Source: Pacificitalea manganoxidans (GTDB taxonomy: Bacteria > Pseudomonadota > Alphaproteobacteria > Rhodobacterales > Rhodobacteraceae). From it: DNA of 64,000 bases. The DNA lies in the NCBI RefSeq assembly GCF_002504165.1, contig NZ_CP021404.1, forward strand, positions 2,108,001 through 2,172,000, in the 5' to 3' direction. This document shows, in pieces, positions 1 to 8,010 of the stretch (position 1 is its first letter; each line of letters starts with the position of its first letter). The position numbers and the translations under genes are program-made. The notes under the pieces are model-generated. The model did not search any database and was not told the origin of the DNA. It saw only the letters and a program-made list of their open reading frames with translations.

Positions 1-74
1 AGCGCCAGCCCGTGGGGGCGGGCAGGCGCTCGCTCTCGCGCCCTTCGGGCTTGTTCGAGAGCGGAGGTGCTCAG
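1..74 (+). repeat. Hairpin repeat family R1, copy 1 (cut by window edge)
   Basis: This is the right half of the 165-bp R1 element. Hairpin 1 has arms AGCGCCAGCCCG and CGGGCAGGCGCT. Hairpin 2 has outer arms CGCTCTCG and CGAGAGCG. Its inner stem is GCCC-TTC-GGGC, whereas most other copies have GGCC-TTC-GGCC, so one G-C pair is swapped for C-G and pairing is kept. Confidence 0.85.
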
Positions 75-78
75 CACG

Positions 79-152
79 ACGGTAGCCTGCCCGTGGGGAC
101 GGGCAGGCGCTCGCCCGCGCGGCCTTCGGCCTTGTTCGCGGGCGGGGGTGTT
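79..152 (+). repeat. Hairpin repeat family R1, copy 2 (internally collapsed)
   Basis: Box 1 (GCCTGCCCGTGGGG) runs straight into the right arm of hairpin 1 (ACGGGCAGGCGC), with the roughly 100 bp that normally separate them missing. GCCCGTGGGG is shared by both boxes, so a deletion between short direct repeats explains it. Hairpin 2 is intact, with outer arms CGCCCGCG and CGCGGGCG. The 95 bp from here to ccmE hold nothing recognisable. Confidence 0.8.
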
Positions 153-248
153 GATGTCCGAGGCTGTTTGGCAACGCGTGGGGGCAAATGTGCCCGGCGC
201 GGGTCTGCGAGGGTGGGGTGGCGTGGGCGGCCTGCCCCGGCTCTCCCG

Positions 249-692
249 TCAGCTTTCCGGCTCGACGTAGACGCCTTGTTCCTTCAAGGCGTCCACGACC
301 TCTTTCGGCATGTAGCTTTCATCATGCTTGGCGAGGATCTCGGTCGCCTCGAACGTGCCGCCGACATAGCTGCCGGTGCCGACCATGCCCTGCCCTTCGC
401 CGAACAGATCCGGCAGAATGCCGCGGAACACCACCGGGACCGAGGCCGCGCCGTCGGTGACGGCGAAGCGTACGCTTTCGCCCGCGCCGCGCTCCAACGA
501 GCCGTCCTCGACCAGCCCGCCGATGCGGAAGGTCTCGTTCGGGCCCGGCGGCGCGTCGACCACTTCCGAGGGCGAGCGGAAGTAATTGATGCCGTCCTTC
601 ATCGCGATGCCGATCATGATCGTCGCCACGACCAACGCCACGATGGTCAGGAGGATGATCTGCACGCGGCGCTTCTTTTTGAGACCCTGCAT
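249..692 (-). CDS. ccmE: Cytochrome c maturation heme chaperone CcmE
   Basis: CcmE covalently binds heme in the periplasm and hands it to apocytochrome c during c-type cytochrome assembly (System I). The 147-residue product has a basic N-terminus, one membrane anchor at about residues 11-30, and a beta-barrel OB-fold domain. The family heme-binding motif HDESY is present, with the heme-linking histidine at residue 123 and a tyrosine four residues on. Length is typical. It lies 21 bp after argC on the same strand and may be co-transcribed. No other ccm gene is in the window. Confidence 0.95.
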   Translation of the reverse strand: MQGLKKKRRVQIILLTIVALVVATIMIGIAMKDGINYFRSPSEVVDAPPGPNETFRIGGLVEDGSLERGAGESVRFAVTDGAASVPVVFRGILPDLFGEGQGMVGTGSYVGGTFEATEILAKHDESYMPKEVVDALKEQGVYVEPES

Positions 693-713
693 GGCCCGGC
701 TCCTTTGTCGCGG

Positions 714-1742
714 TTACGGGAAGACGGGCGCCAGCATCAAGCCAGCGGTCTCGACCTCACCCAGAGCAAGATTGGCATTCTGCACCGCCTGCCCGGAGCT
801 GCCCTTGGTCAGATTGTCGAGCGCGGCATAGATCGTGGCGCGGCCTTCGGCGCGCTCCGCCACCACGCCCAGATGCACGAAGTTCGAGCCGCGCACATGG
901 CGGGTCGACGGCACCTGCCCCATCGGCAGAACATGCAAAAACGGCTCATCCGCATAGGCCGCGCGCATGGCGTCATGGATCGCCTGCGCATCGCCCGAGA
1001 CATAGCTGGCCGACAGGATACCACGGTTGGCGGGCATCAGCGTCGGCGTGAACTGCACCGCAACGGGACGCCCGGCGGCAAGGCTGAATTCCTGATCGAA
1101 CTCCCCCAGATGCCGGTGCGTGCCGCCTGCGGCATAGGGGTGATAGCCCTCGGACAATTCCGCATGGAGCAGGTTTTCCTTCAACGACCGCCCTGCCCCG
1201 GACACGGCGCATTTCATATCGATGATGATGTCATCAAGGCCGATCACACCGGCGCGGATCGCAGGCAGCAGCGAATAAAGCCCGGTCGCGGCGTTGCAGC
1301 CGGTGCCCGCAATGAGCCGCGCCGATTTCAGCGCGTCGCGGTAGAATTCGGTCAGGCCATAGACGGCTTCGCGCTGCAATTCCGGCGCGGCGTGCGGCTT
1401 CCCATACCATTTCTCATAGGCGGCGGCATCGCGCAGCCGGAAATCCGCGGACAGATCGACGATTTTCAGATCGCGGGGCAAGTCGCGAATGACGGCCTGC
1501 GAGGTCGCATGCGGCAGCGCGCAGAACACCAGATCAATGGTCGCAAAATCAAGCTCTTCAATCCGGACGAGATCGGGCAGATCGAGATGCGCGAGATGAG
1601 GAAACACGTCGCGCATGGCCATCCCGGCCTTGCGATCCGCCGAAAGCGCGGCGATCCGCATCGACGGATGGGTGGCGATGATCCGGACCAGTTCCGCGCC
1701 GGTATAGCCGGACGCGCCCAGAATGGCGATATTGTAGGTCAT
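714..1742 (-). CDS. argC: N-acetyl-gamma-glutamyl-phosphate reductase ArgC
   Basis: ArgC reduces N-acetylglutamyl phosphate to N-acetylglutamate semialdehyde with NADPH in arginine biosynthesis. The start at 1742 ([15 protein letters not shown]) places the Rossmann motif [12 protein letters not shown] at the N-terminus. An upstream ATG at 1844 would add 34 non-conserved residues. The 342-residue product keeps the family layout. The nucleophile is read as C149 in GTGCNAATG; the usual form is close to PGCYPTA, so the flanking residues are unusual. It is followed closely by ccmE. Confidence 0.95.
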   Translation of the reverse strand: MTYNIAILGASGYTGAELVRIIATHPSMRIAALSADRKAGMAMRDVFPHLAHLDLPDLVRIEELDFATIDLVFCALPHATSQAVIRDLPRDLKIVDLSADFRLRDAAAYEKWYGKPHAAPELQREAVYGLTEFYRDALKSARLIAGTGCNAATGLYSLLPAIRAGVIGLDDIIIDMKCAVSGAGRSLKENLLHAELSEGYHPYAAGGTHRHLGEFDQEFSLAAGRPVAVQFTPTLMPANRGILSASYVSGDAQAIHDAMRAAYADEPFLHVLPMGQVPSTRHVRGSNFVHLGVVAERAEGRATIYAALDNLTKGSSGQAVQNANLALGEVETAGLMLAPVFP

Positions 1743-1893
1743 GGTGCTTATGTGTCCCGAGGTTCGTGACAAGATAGGGTGGTTGGGCCCCGTCGCGCAA
1801 CGCGCAGAAGGTCGCGTTTGCGTCATCGCGGGCGCAGGCGGCACGGCGCGCGCGGCGACGCGGACCCCGCCAAAGGGCCCGCGTCAGCCCGCG

Positions 1894-2706
1894 TCAGGCG
1901 GCGGTAAAGTCGATCCGGCGTCGCAGGAATTGTGTGGCCTTGTCGGACACTTTGCGCGGATCGCCGGTGGTCAGGAAAATACGTTCCTCGCCTGCACCGC
2001 GCATCTCAGGGCGCCGGGTCAGATAATCGGCCAGCGACGCGGCAACCAGATCGGGCTGCGAATAGACCGACACATCGGCACCGAGCGCATCGCGGAACAC
2101 GGCTTCGACCAGCGGATAATGGGTGCAGCCCAGCACGGCGGCTTGCGGCTTGGGCATCTTGCGCTTCAGCGCGTCGACATGGCTGCGCACCAAGGCCTCG
2201 GCAAGGATCATATCGCCGTCCTCGATCGCGTCGACAACACCGCCGCAGGCCTGCGCCTCGACATCCACGCCGATGGCGCGGAAGGCCAGTTCACGCTGGA
2301 ACGCGCGGCTTGCGACCGTGGCGGGGGTGGCGAACAGCGCGACATGTTCCACCGCAACCTCGCGCGGGGGGGAATTGTCGCCCCACTGGCGTTCGGTCAG
2401 CGCCTCGATCAGCGGAACGAACACGCCAAGCACGCGCTTGCCTTCGGGGATCCACGATTCCTGCATCCGGCGCAGCGCGGCAGCGGAGGCGGTGTTACAC
2501 GCAAGGATCACCAGATCGCAGCCCGCATCGAACAGCCGGGCGACCCCGGCGGTCGTCAGGTTATAGATATCGTCGGCGTCGCGGACGCCGTAAGGCGCGT
2601 TGAGATTGTCGCCAAGATAGACCAGCGGCAGATCCGGCAAGCGCCGCTCGCAAGCGTCAAGCACCGTCAACCCGCCAAGACCACTATCGAAAATGCCTAC
2701 CGCCAT
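1894..2706 (-). CDS. murI: Glutamate racemase MurI
   Basis: MurI is a cofactor-independent racemase supplying D-glutamate for peptidoglycan. The 270-residue product begins [15 protein letters not shown]. It has the two catalytic cysteines in their family contexts: C70 in ACNTAS and C194 in GCTHYPL. Length is normal. About 150 bp separate it from argC on the same strand, so co-transcription is possible but not shown. Confidence 0.96.
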   Translation of the reverse strand: MAVGIFDSGLGGLTVLDACERRLPDLPLVYLGDNLNAPYGVRDADDIYNLTTAGVARLFDAGCDLVILACNTASAAALRRMQESWIPEGKRVLGVFVPLIEALTERQWGDNSPPREVAVEHVALFATPATVASRAFQRELAFRAIGVDVEAQACGGVVDAIEDGDMILAEALVRSHVDALKRKMPKPQAAVLGCTHYPLVEAVFRDALGADVSVYSQPDLVAASLADYLTRRPEMRGAGEERIFLTTGDPRKVSDKATQFLRRRIDFTAA

Positions 2707-2837
2707 GCGCTGCCGTCCCGGTTCTAAGCGTGCTGGGGGCCACGCCCCCGTCCTCTGCCGCTATAGTCCCGTGCGCCGCGAAACACCATATCAGATGCGC
2801 GGAGCCGACCGCGCCGGGACAGCGGCGAACCAGCCCC

Positions 2838-4031
2838 CTACCGCGCGGCCAGCGGCCCGTCGGTCACGTCATGGTCGTAAATCCAGGCATAGCGCGCTGC
2901 CATCCTGTCGCGCGCCACGCGATCAAGCCCGCGCAGCCCGGCATGGGCAATGCCCCGCACCAAGGGATTGGACAGGTGGTAGTTGCGCGCATTGGCGGTG
3001 GCGGCGGCCACGACCCGGCGCACCCGGGGGGCGCGCAGGGATTGGTAAAGCGCCATCGCGCTGGCGGGGGTGTCGACTTCGCTCAAACAGCGGGCAAGCG
3101 TCCACGCATCCTCCAACGCGAGGTTCGCGCCCTGCGCCAGAAACGGCAGCGTGGGATGGGCGGCATCCCCCACCAGCACCGCGCCGGGGCATTGCGGCGG
3201 ACCGAACCAGCGGTCCGCGACCGGCTGGCGATAAAGCCCCCACAGCATGACCTGCTCGACCTCGCGCAGCCAGCCGCGCACCGGATCACCGAACTGACGA
3301 AACGCCGCGCGGAAAGTGTCGGGATCGCCCGGCTGGGACCAACTGGCATCTTGTGGGGTGTGGCGTTCTTCTACCCCCACCAGATTGATCTGCCGCCCGC
3401 CGCGCAGGGGATAGGCCACCAGATGCCGCCCCGGCCCCATAAAGACCTGCGGCATCGGCGGCGGTGCGCGATCCGGGGTGCAGGGCACCAGCGCGCGCCA
3501 TGCGACCATACCGGAAAATTCAGGTGTCGCGCTGTCGTTCAGCGCCGCGCGCAGGGGCGAGTTGATGCCATCGGCGCCGATCAACAGCGGCGCGTCGGCG
3601 CAGGCGCCCGTCGCGGTGACGAGCCGGGGCACATCGCGATCCAGATCGACCCGCTCGATCCGCTGAAGCAGCCGCAATTCGACCCCCGCCTCCCGCGCGC
3701 CTTCGGCCAGCACGGCGATCAGATCGGCGCGATGCAGCAACTGCACGCCGCCGCCGCCGATGGGCAATGTGATCACAGGCGCGCCGAAATGATCGTTAAG
3801 CCTGACGGCATCGGCGCGCAGAGCCACCCGCGCCAAGGCCTGCCGCAGACCCAGCGCCTCGATCACTGCCGCGCCATTGGGGGAAATCTGAATGCCCGCG
3901 CCCACTTCCGAGATCGCCTCGGCCTGTTCCAGCACCTGCACCCGCGCGCCGCGCATCGCCAAGGCCCGCGCCACCGCCAGCCCCGCGATCCCGGCGCCCA
4001 GCACCGTTACCTTCTGTCCGATCAGGCTCAT
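2838..4031 (-). CDS. FAD-dependent aromatic monooxygenase (salicylate hydroxylase / UbiH-like)
   Basis: This is a class A flavin monooxygenase of 397 residues, expected to hydroxylate an aromatic or related substrate with NAD(P)H and oxygen. The start at 4031 puts the FAD-binding GAGIAGLAVA motif near residue 11. Other family motifs are the DG-type GADGINSPLRAAL near the middle and GDAAHPTLPFLAQGANLALEDA for the flavin ribityl site. An upstream in-frame ATG at 4187 would add 52 unlikely residues. The substrate cannot be read from the sequence. Salicylate hydroxylase, 6-hydroxynicotinate 3-monooxygenase and 3-hydroxybenzoate 6-hydroxylase all have this architecture. No pathway genes adjoin it. 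Confidence 0.8.
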   Translation of the reverse strand: MSLIGQKVTVLGAGIAGLAVARALAMRGARVQVLEQAEAISEVGAGIQISPNGAAVIEALGLRQALARVALRADAVRLNDHFGAPVITLPIGGGGVQLLHRADLIAVLAEGAREAGVELRLLQRIERVDLDRDVPRLVTATGACADAPLLIGADGINSPLRAALNDSATPEFSGMVAWRALVPCTPDRAPPPMPQVFMGPGRHLVAYPLRGGRQINLVGVEERHTPQDASWSQPGDPDTFRAAFRQFGDPVRGWLREVEQVMLWGLYRQPVADRWFGPPQCPGAVLVGDAAHPTLPFLAQGANLALEDAWTLARCLSEVDTPASAMALYQSLRAPRVRRVVAAATANARNYHLSNPLVRGIAHAGLRGLDRVARDRMAARYAWIYDHDVTDGPLAAR

Positions 4032-4187
4032 CGGTTCCCCCGCATGGTGCAGCGCCCGTGCACCGGCTGTCCGGGTCCGCGGCTGCTCGCTGCGGTAGCG
4101 CAGGACCGCCCCTGCGCGCAACCCGCAAGCGCCGCCGCGCAGGCACGGCATGGATGAAGCAACAGCCCTAACCCCTGCCCCGCGCAC

Positions 4188-4216
4188 AAAAAAAAGCCGA
4201 GGGCAGAACCCCCGGC
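4188..4216 (-). terminator. Rho-independent terminator of dksA
   Basis: Read on the minus strand, an eight-pair stem GCCGGGGG/CCCTCGGC (one G-T wobble) with a five-base loop is followed by eight T residues. It lies about 70 bp past the dksA stop. Confidence 0.8.
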
Positions 4217-4286
4217 ATCTTTCGCAATATCATATGCGCTCACACGAGCTGACCCGCTAAAGGGGCCGAACCCGCCGTGGCGTGGA

Positions 4287-4709
4287 TCAATCGTCGCGGT
4301 GGACCTTCTCGCGGCGCTCGTGACGTTCCTGCGCCTCAAGGCTCATGGTGGCGATGGGACGGGCATCCAGCCGCTTGAGCGAGATCGGTTCCCCGGTCAC
4401 GTCGCAATAGCCGTATTCACCGTCGTCGATGCGGCGCAGGGCGGCGTCGATCTTGGACACCAGTTTGCGCTGCCGGTCGCGTGTGCGCAATTCCAGCGCG
4501 CGATCCGTTTCCTCGGACGCGCGGTCGGCGACGTCGGGAATGTTGCGCGTGCCGTCCTGAAGCCCCTCGATCGTGTCACGGCTGTCGGCAAGCAGGTCGT
4601 TCTTCCAGGCGATGAGTTTTCGGCGGAAATATTCGAGCTGCCGATCATTCATGAACGGCTCATCCTCGGCGGGACGATAGTCGTCGGGCAGAAATTGTTC
4701 CTGTTTCAT
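4287..4709 (-). CDS. dksA: RNA polymerase-binding transcription factor DksA
   Basis: DksA inserts into the RNA polymerase secondary channel and works with ppGpp. Starting at 4709 gives 140 residues, typical for alphaproteobacteria; the longer in-frame start at 4760 lacks conservation. The coiled-coil tip has the functional DxxDxA pattern (D59, D62, A64 in PDVADRA). The C-terminal zinc finger has only one cysteine (C102 in YGYCDVTGEPI) instead of four, so classical zinc binding is unlikely. Forms with reduced cysteines are known to work in related bacteria. It is transcribed divergently from the MoxR ATPase. Confidence 0.93.
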   Translation of the reverse strand: MKQEQFLPDDYRPAEDEPFMNDRQLEYFRRKLIAWKNDLLADSRDTIEGLQDGTRNIPDVADRASEETDRALELRTRDRQRKLVSKIDAALRRIDDGEYGYCDVTGEPISLKRLDARPIATMSLEAQERHERREKVHRDD

Positions 4710-4792
4710 ACCTGCTCCCCTTTTGCAGGCCGGGATCTGTTCGTGGACCTGTTCAGACATCCGGCACCCCTTGGGCCGGTCTTACTCCACGA

Positions 4793-4824
4793 GACCCGGC
4801 TTGTCACTGACAAAAAGCCGGGTC
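4793..4824. promoter_or_regulatory. Long imperfect palindrome in the dksA-moxR divergent spacer
   Basis: Arms GACCCGGCTT (4793-4802) and AAGCCGGGTC (4815-4824) are exact reverse complements. Between them, TTGTCA-C-TGACAA extends the pairing, so the whole element is one palindrome with a three-A bulge. No T-run follows on either strand. An operator or a leader hairpin is more likely than a terminator. Confidence 0.55.
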
Positions 4825-4886
4825 AGTGTCGGGAAAAGCCAAATGTGATCGCATGAACCCACCCCGGCAAGAAACGGATATATCGA

Positions 4887-5729
<843 letters not shown>

Positions 5730-5804
5730 GGTCTGGAGCGTGCGGCGTGATTAGGGCCCGGTCGCGTCGCAGGCTCCGCCACGCGTCTGGTGATGGCGCA
5801 AGGT

Positions 5805-5969
5805 GAGCCTGCCCGTGGGGTGGCGCTGTGGCGGCTGGGCGGTGTGCTTTATCCGGGCCACACCCCTCCCCGGTCCGAGGTCAGCGGGAGGTGGCAAAGC
5901 GCCAGCCCGTGGGGACGGGCAGGCGCTCGCCCGCGCGGTTTCGCCTTGTTCGCGGGCGGTTGCGCTTAG
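5805..5969 (+). repeat. Hairpin repeat family R1, copy 3
   Basis: This is a full element: box 1 (GCCTGCCCGTGGGGTGGCGC), the GTGCTTTAT core, GAGGTCAGCG, hairpin 1, and hairpin 2 with CGCCCGCG/CGCGGGCG outer arms. It is the first of three copies in tandem, about 205 bp apart. Confidence 0.85.
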
Positions 5970-6001
5970 GTCGAAGGTTGCGGGACGTCGAGAGGCTAGG
6001 T

Positions 6002-6173
6002 GCAACGTGAGCCTGCCCGTGGGGTGGCGCTGTGGCGGCTGGGCGGTGCGCTTTATCCCGGCCACACCCCTCCCCGCTCCGAGGTCAGCGTGAGATAACA
6101 AAGCGCCAGCCCGTGGGGGCGGGCAGGCGCTCGCCCGCGCGGCTTCGCCTTGTTCGCGGGCGGGGGTGCTTAG
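6002..6173 (+). repeat. Hairpin repeat family R1, copy 4
   Basis: This full element has the CGCCCGCG/CGCGGGCG version of hairpin 2. The inner stem is shortened symmetrically to GGC-TTC-GCC, so pairing is preserved. GTGCAACGTGAGCCTGC precedes box 1, as in the next copy. Confidence 0.85.
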
Positions 6174-6211
6174 GTCGGAGCAGTGCGCCCCATCTACGTT
6201 GTGTAGTAAGT

Positions 6212-6381
6212 GCAACGTGAGCCTGCCCGTGGGGTGGCGCTGTAGCGGCTGGGCGGTGCGCTTTATCCCGGCCATACCCCTCCCCGCTCCGAGGTCAGCG
6301 TGAGGTGGTAAAGCGCCAGCCCGTGGGGACGGGCAGGCGCTCACCCGCGCGGCCTTCGGCCTTGTTCGCGGGCGGGGGTGG
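6212..6381 (+). repeat. Hairpin repeat family R1, copy 5
   Basis: This full element is almost identical to the preceding copy. One outer base of the left arm of hairpin 2 is changed (CACCCGCG). The 123 bp from here to the CBS gene hold no further feature that I can recognise. Confidence 0.85.
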
Positions 6382-6504
6382 GAGGTTCGGAGGCTTCGAT
6401 GGCCCGGCGAGGCAGGTTAACGTGAATGGCGGGCGGCTCTCGCAGCCCGGCACCTTCTTCGCGCGCAGTCGGTCGCGCCGTGCTCCGCCCGCCCGGCTGC
6501 CCGC

Positions 6505-6939
6505 TCAATGCCCCATGATCATGCCTTCGAGCGCGGTTTTCTCCATCGCCAGTTCGGACAGGCGCGCCTTGACCACGTCGCCCAGCGTGATCAGCCCGAC
6601 CATTTCGCCGTTCTCGACCACCGGCAGGTGGCGGAAGCGGCCTTCGGTCATGCGCTCCAGCACCGAATCCGCGCTTTCGTCACGGGCACAGGTATGGGGA
6701 TTGCGGGTCATCATCTGATCGACGGTGTCGCTCAGGCAGTCGGGGCCGCGGCGGCCCACTTCGCGGACAATGTCGCGTTCGGACAGGATGCCTTCTGCGT
6801 GGCGCCCATCGGCGGAGATGACCACCGTGCCGATCCGCTTCTCGCTGAGGATACGGGCGGCGTCGGCGACGCTGGAGCCGGGCTCCACCGTGATCACGGA
6901 ATCGATACCTTTGGATTTGAGAATCTGGTGAACGAGCAT
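6505..6939 (-). CDS. CBS-pair domain protein
   Basis: The 144-residue product consists of little more than two CBS domains (about residues 8-62 and 74-130), which bind adenosine nucleotides as energy or redox sensors. The second domain has the typical ending HLPVVENGEMVGLITLGDVV. The start at 6939 (MLVHQILKSKG) is supported by GGGAGG ten bases upstream. It is a stand-alone gene whose target cannot be inferred. Homologues are common in alphaproteobacteria as short two-CBS proteins. Confidence 0.85.
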   Translation of the reverse strand: MLVHQILKSKGIDSVITVEPGSSVADAARILSEKRIGTVVISADGRHAEGILSERDIVREVGRRGPDCLSDTVDQMMTRNPHTCARDESADSVLERMTEGRFRHLPVVENGEMVGLITLGDVVKARLSELAMEKTALEGMIMGH

Positions 6940-7004
6940 GCGCGGCCCTCCCGTGCCATTTATATATGTGTCAGGGTCAGCGTGGCGGGGCGGCTGGCCT
7001 GCTG

Positions 7005-7901
7005 TCAAGCGGCACCTTCGAGCCGCTCCAACTCCGCCCGGATCTCGCCCACCATGAGCGCGGCGATCCGCGACATCCGGTGCACCCGGCGATCATCGGC
7101 GTGCCGGATGAGCCAGAAACTGCGCGTCAGGGTGCTGTCGCGGGGCAGCACCGGGATCAGTTCCGGCCCGGCAGGCATGGCAAAACCATGCACCATCGCC
7201 AGCCCCGCGCCCTGCCGCGCCCAGTTGAATTGCACCGACACGGAATTCGACGCCAGATCAACGCGGGAGACGCCGATTTCTGACAGGTAGTCCAATTCCT
7301 TGTCGAAAATCATGTCCGGGATGTAGCCGATGATCCTGTGGTTTTTCACATCGTCAAGCGTGGCCAGCGGCGGCGCGTGGTCGAGATAGACGCGGCTGGC
7401 GGCCAGATGCAGGCGGTAATCCGCGATCTTCTGCACCGTGACGCGCCCGGCGGTGGGGGCGGACACACCGATGGCCATGTCGGCCTCGCGCCGGTTCAGG
7501 TTGAACACGCGCGGCAGGGCGACGATCTGCAATTCCAGTTCGGGATGAGCGGCACCAATGCGGCTAAGCACCTGTGGCAGCAGGAAGTTGGCGCAGCCAT
7601 CCGGTGCGCCCACCCGGATCACGCCGGACAGGCGCTCCCCCTGCCCGCGCACCGCATCCTCGGCGGCCAATGCGGCCTGCTCGGCGGCCTGCGCATGAGG
7701 TAGCAGACGCTCCCCCGCGCCGCTGAGCGCGTAGCCCTGCGGGGACTTTACGAAAAGCGGCGCGGTGAGCGCCTCCTCCAGCCGGGCGATGCGCCGCCCC
7801 ACCGTGGCCGGGTCCATGCCCAGCCCCGCCCCCGCCGCCGACAGGCTGCCGCCCCGCGCCACGGACAGGAAAATGCGCAGGTCGTCCCACGATGCCCGCA
7901 T
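7005..7901 (-). CDS. LysR-type transcriptional regulator, probable regulator of mmsA
   Basis: The 298-residue product has an N-terminal winged HTH (MRASWDDLRIFLSVARGGS..., about residues 1-62) followed by a LysR substrate-binding domain. The start at 7901 is chosen because the HTH begins directly there; the in-frame ATG at 7982 would add 27 residues. It is divergent from the methylmalonate-semialdehyde dehydrogenase gene with a 109-bp spacer that holds a LysR-type box. This is the usual arrangement for a LysR regulator and its target. The inducer is unknown. Confidence 0.88.
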   Translation of the reverse strand: MRASWDDLRIFLSVARGGSLSAAGAGLGMDPATVGRRIARLEEALTAPLFVKSPQGYALSGAGERLLPHAQAAEQAALAAEDAVRGQGERLSGVIRVGAPDGCANFLLPQVLSRIGAAHPELELQIVALPRVFNLNRREADMAIGVSAPTAGRVTVQKIADYRLHLAASRVYLDHAPPLATLDDVKNHRIIGYIPDMIFDKELDYLSEIGVSRVDLASNSVSVQFNWARQGAGLAMVHGFAMPAGPELIPVLPRDSTLTRSFWLIRHADDRRVHRMSRIAALMVGEIRAELERLEGAA

Positions 7902-7938
7902 GTGCGCACCCCCATTTATGCAAAACCACTTTGGATCA

Positions 7939-7957
7939 TTGCCGGTTCTCCCTGCAA
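7939..7957. promoter_or_regulatory. Putative LysR operator TTGC-N11-GCAA
   Basis: An exact inverted repeat TTGC-N11-GCAA fits the T-N11-A architecture of LysR-family binding sites. It lies midway between the divergent regulator and mmsA. A second, overlapping TGCAAAGTTGCAA (also T-N11-A) lies just downstream, as expected for paired recognition and activation sites. Confidence 0.55.
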
Positions 7958-8010
7958 AGTTGCAAGGATAATATGGCCGCAACTATGCATCCCCTACGGA
8001 GGTCAAGAAA

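Noticed and set aside
12-1769. Plus-strand open frame of 585 codons over ccmE and argC
   Set aside because: It is the antisense shadow of two well-supported genes. It is His/Arg/Gly-rich without motifs, as expected for antisense in high-GC DNA.
5751-6344. Frames of 197 and 96 codons with internal amino-acid repeats in the R1 array
   Set aside because: The repetition comes from the DNA repeat. There is no ribosome-binding site and the frames differ between loci.
5805-6381. CRISPR array in the R1 repeats
   Set aside because: Units are about 165-170 bp with internal hairpins, there are only one to three per locus, no short direct repeats with unique spacers are present, and no cas gene is near.
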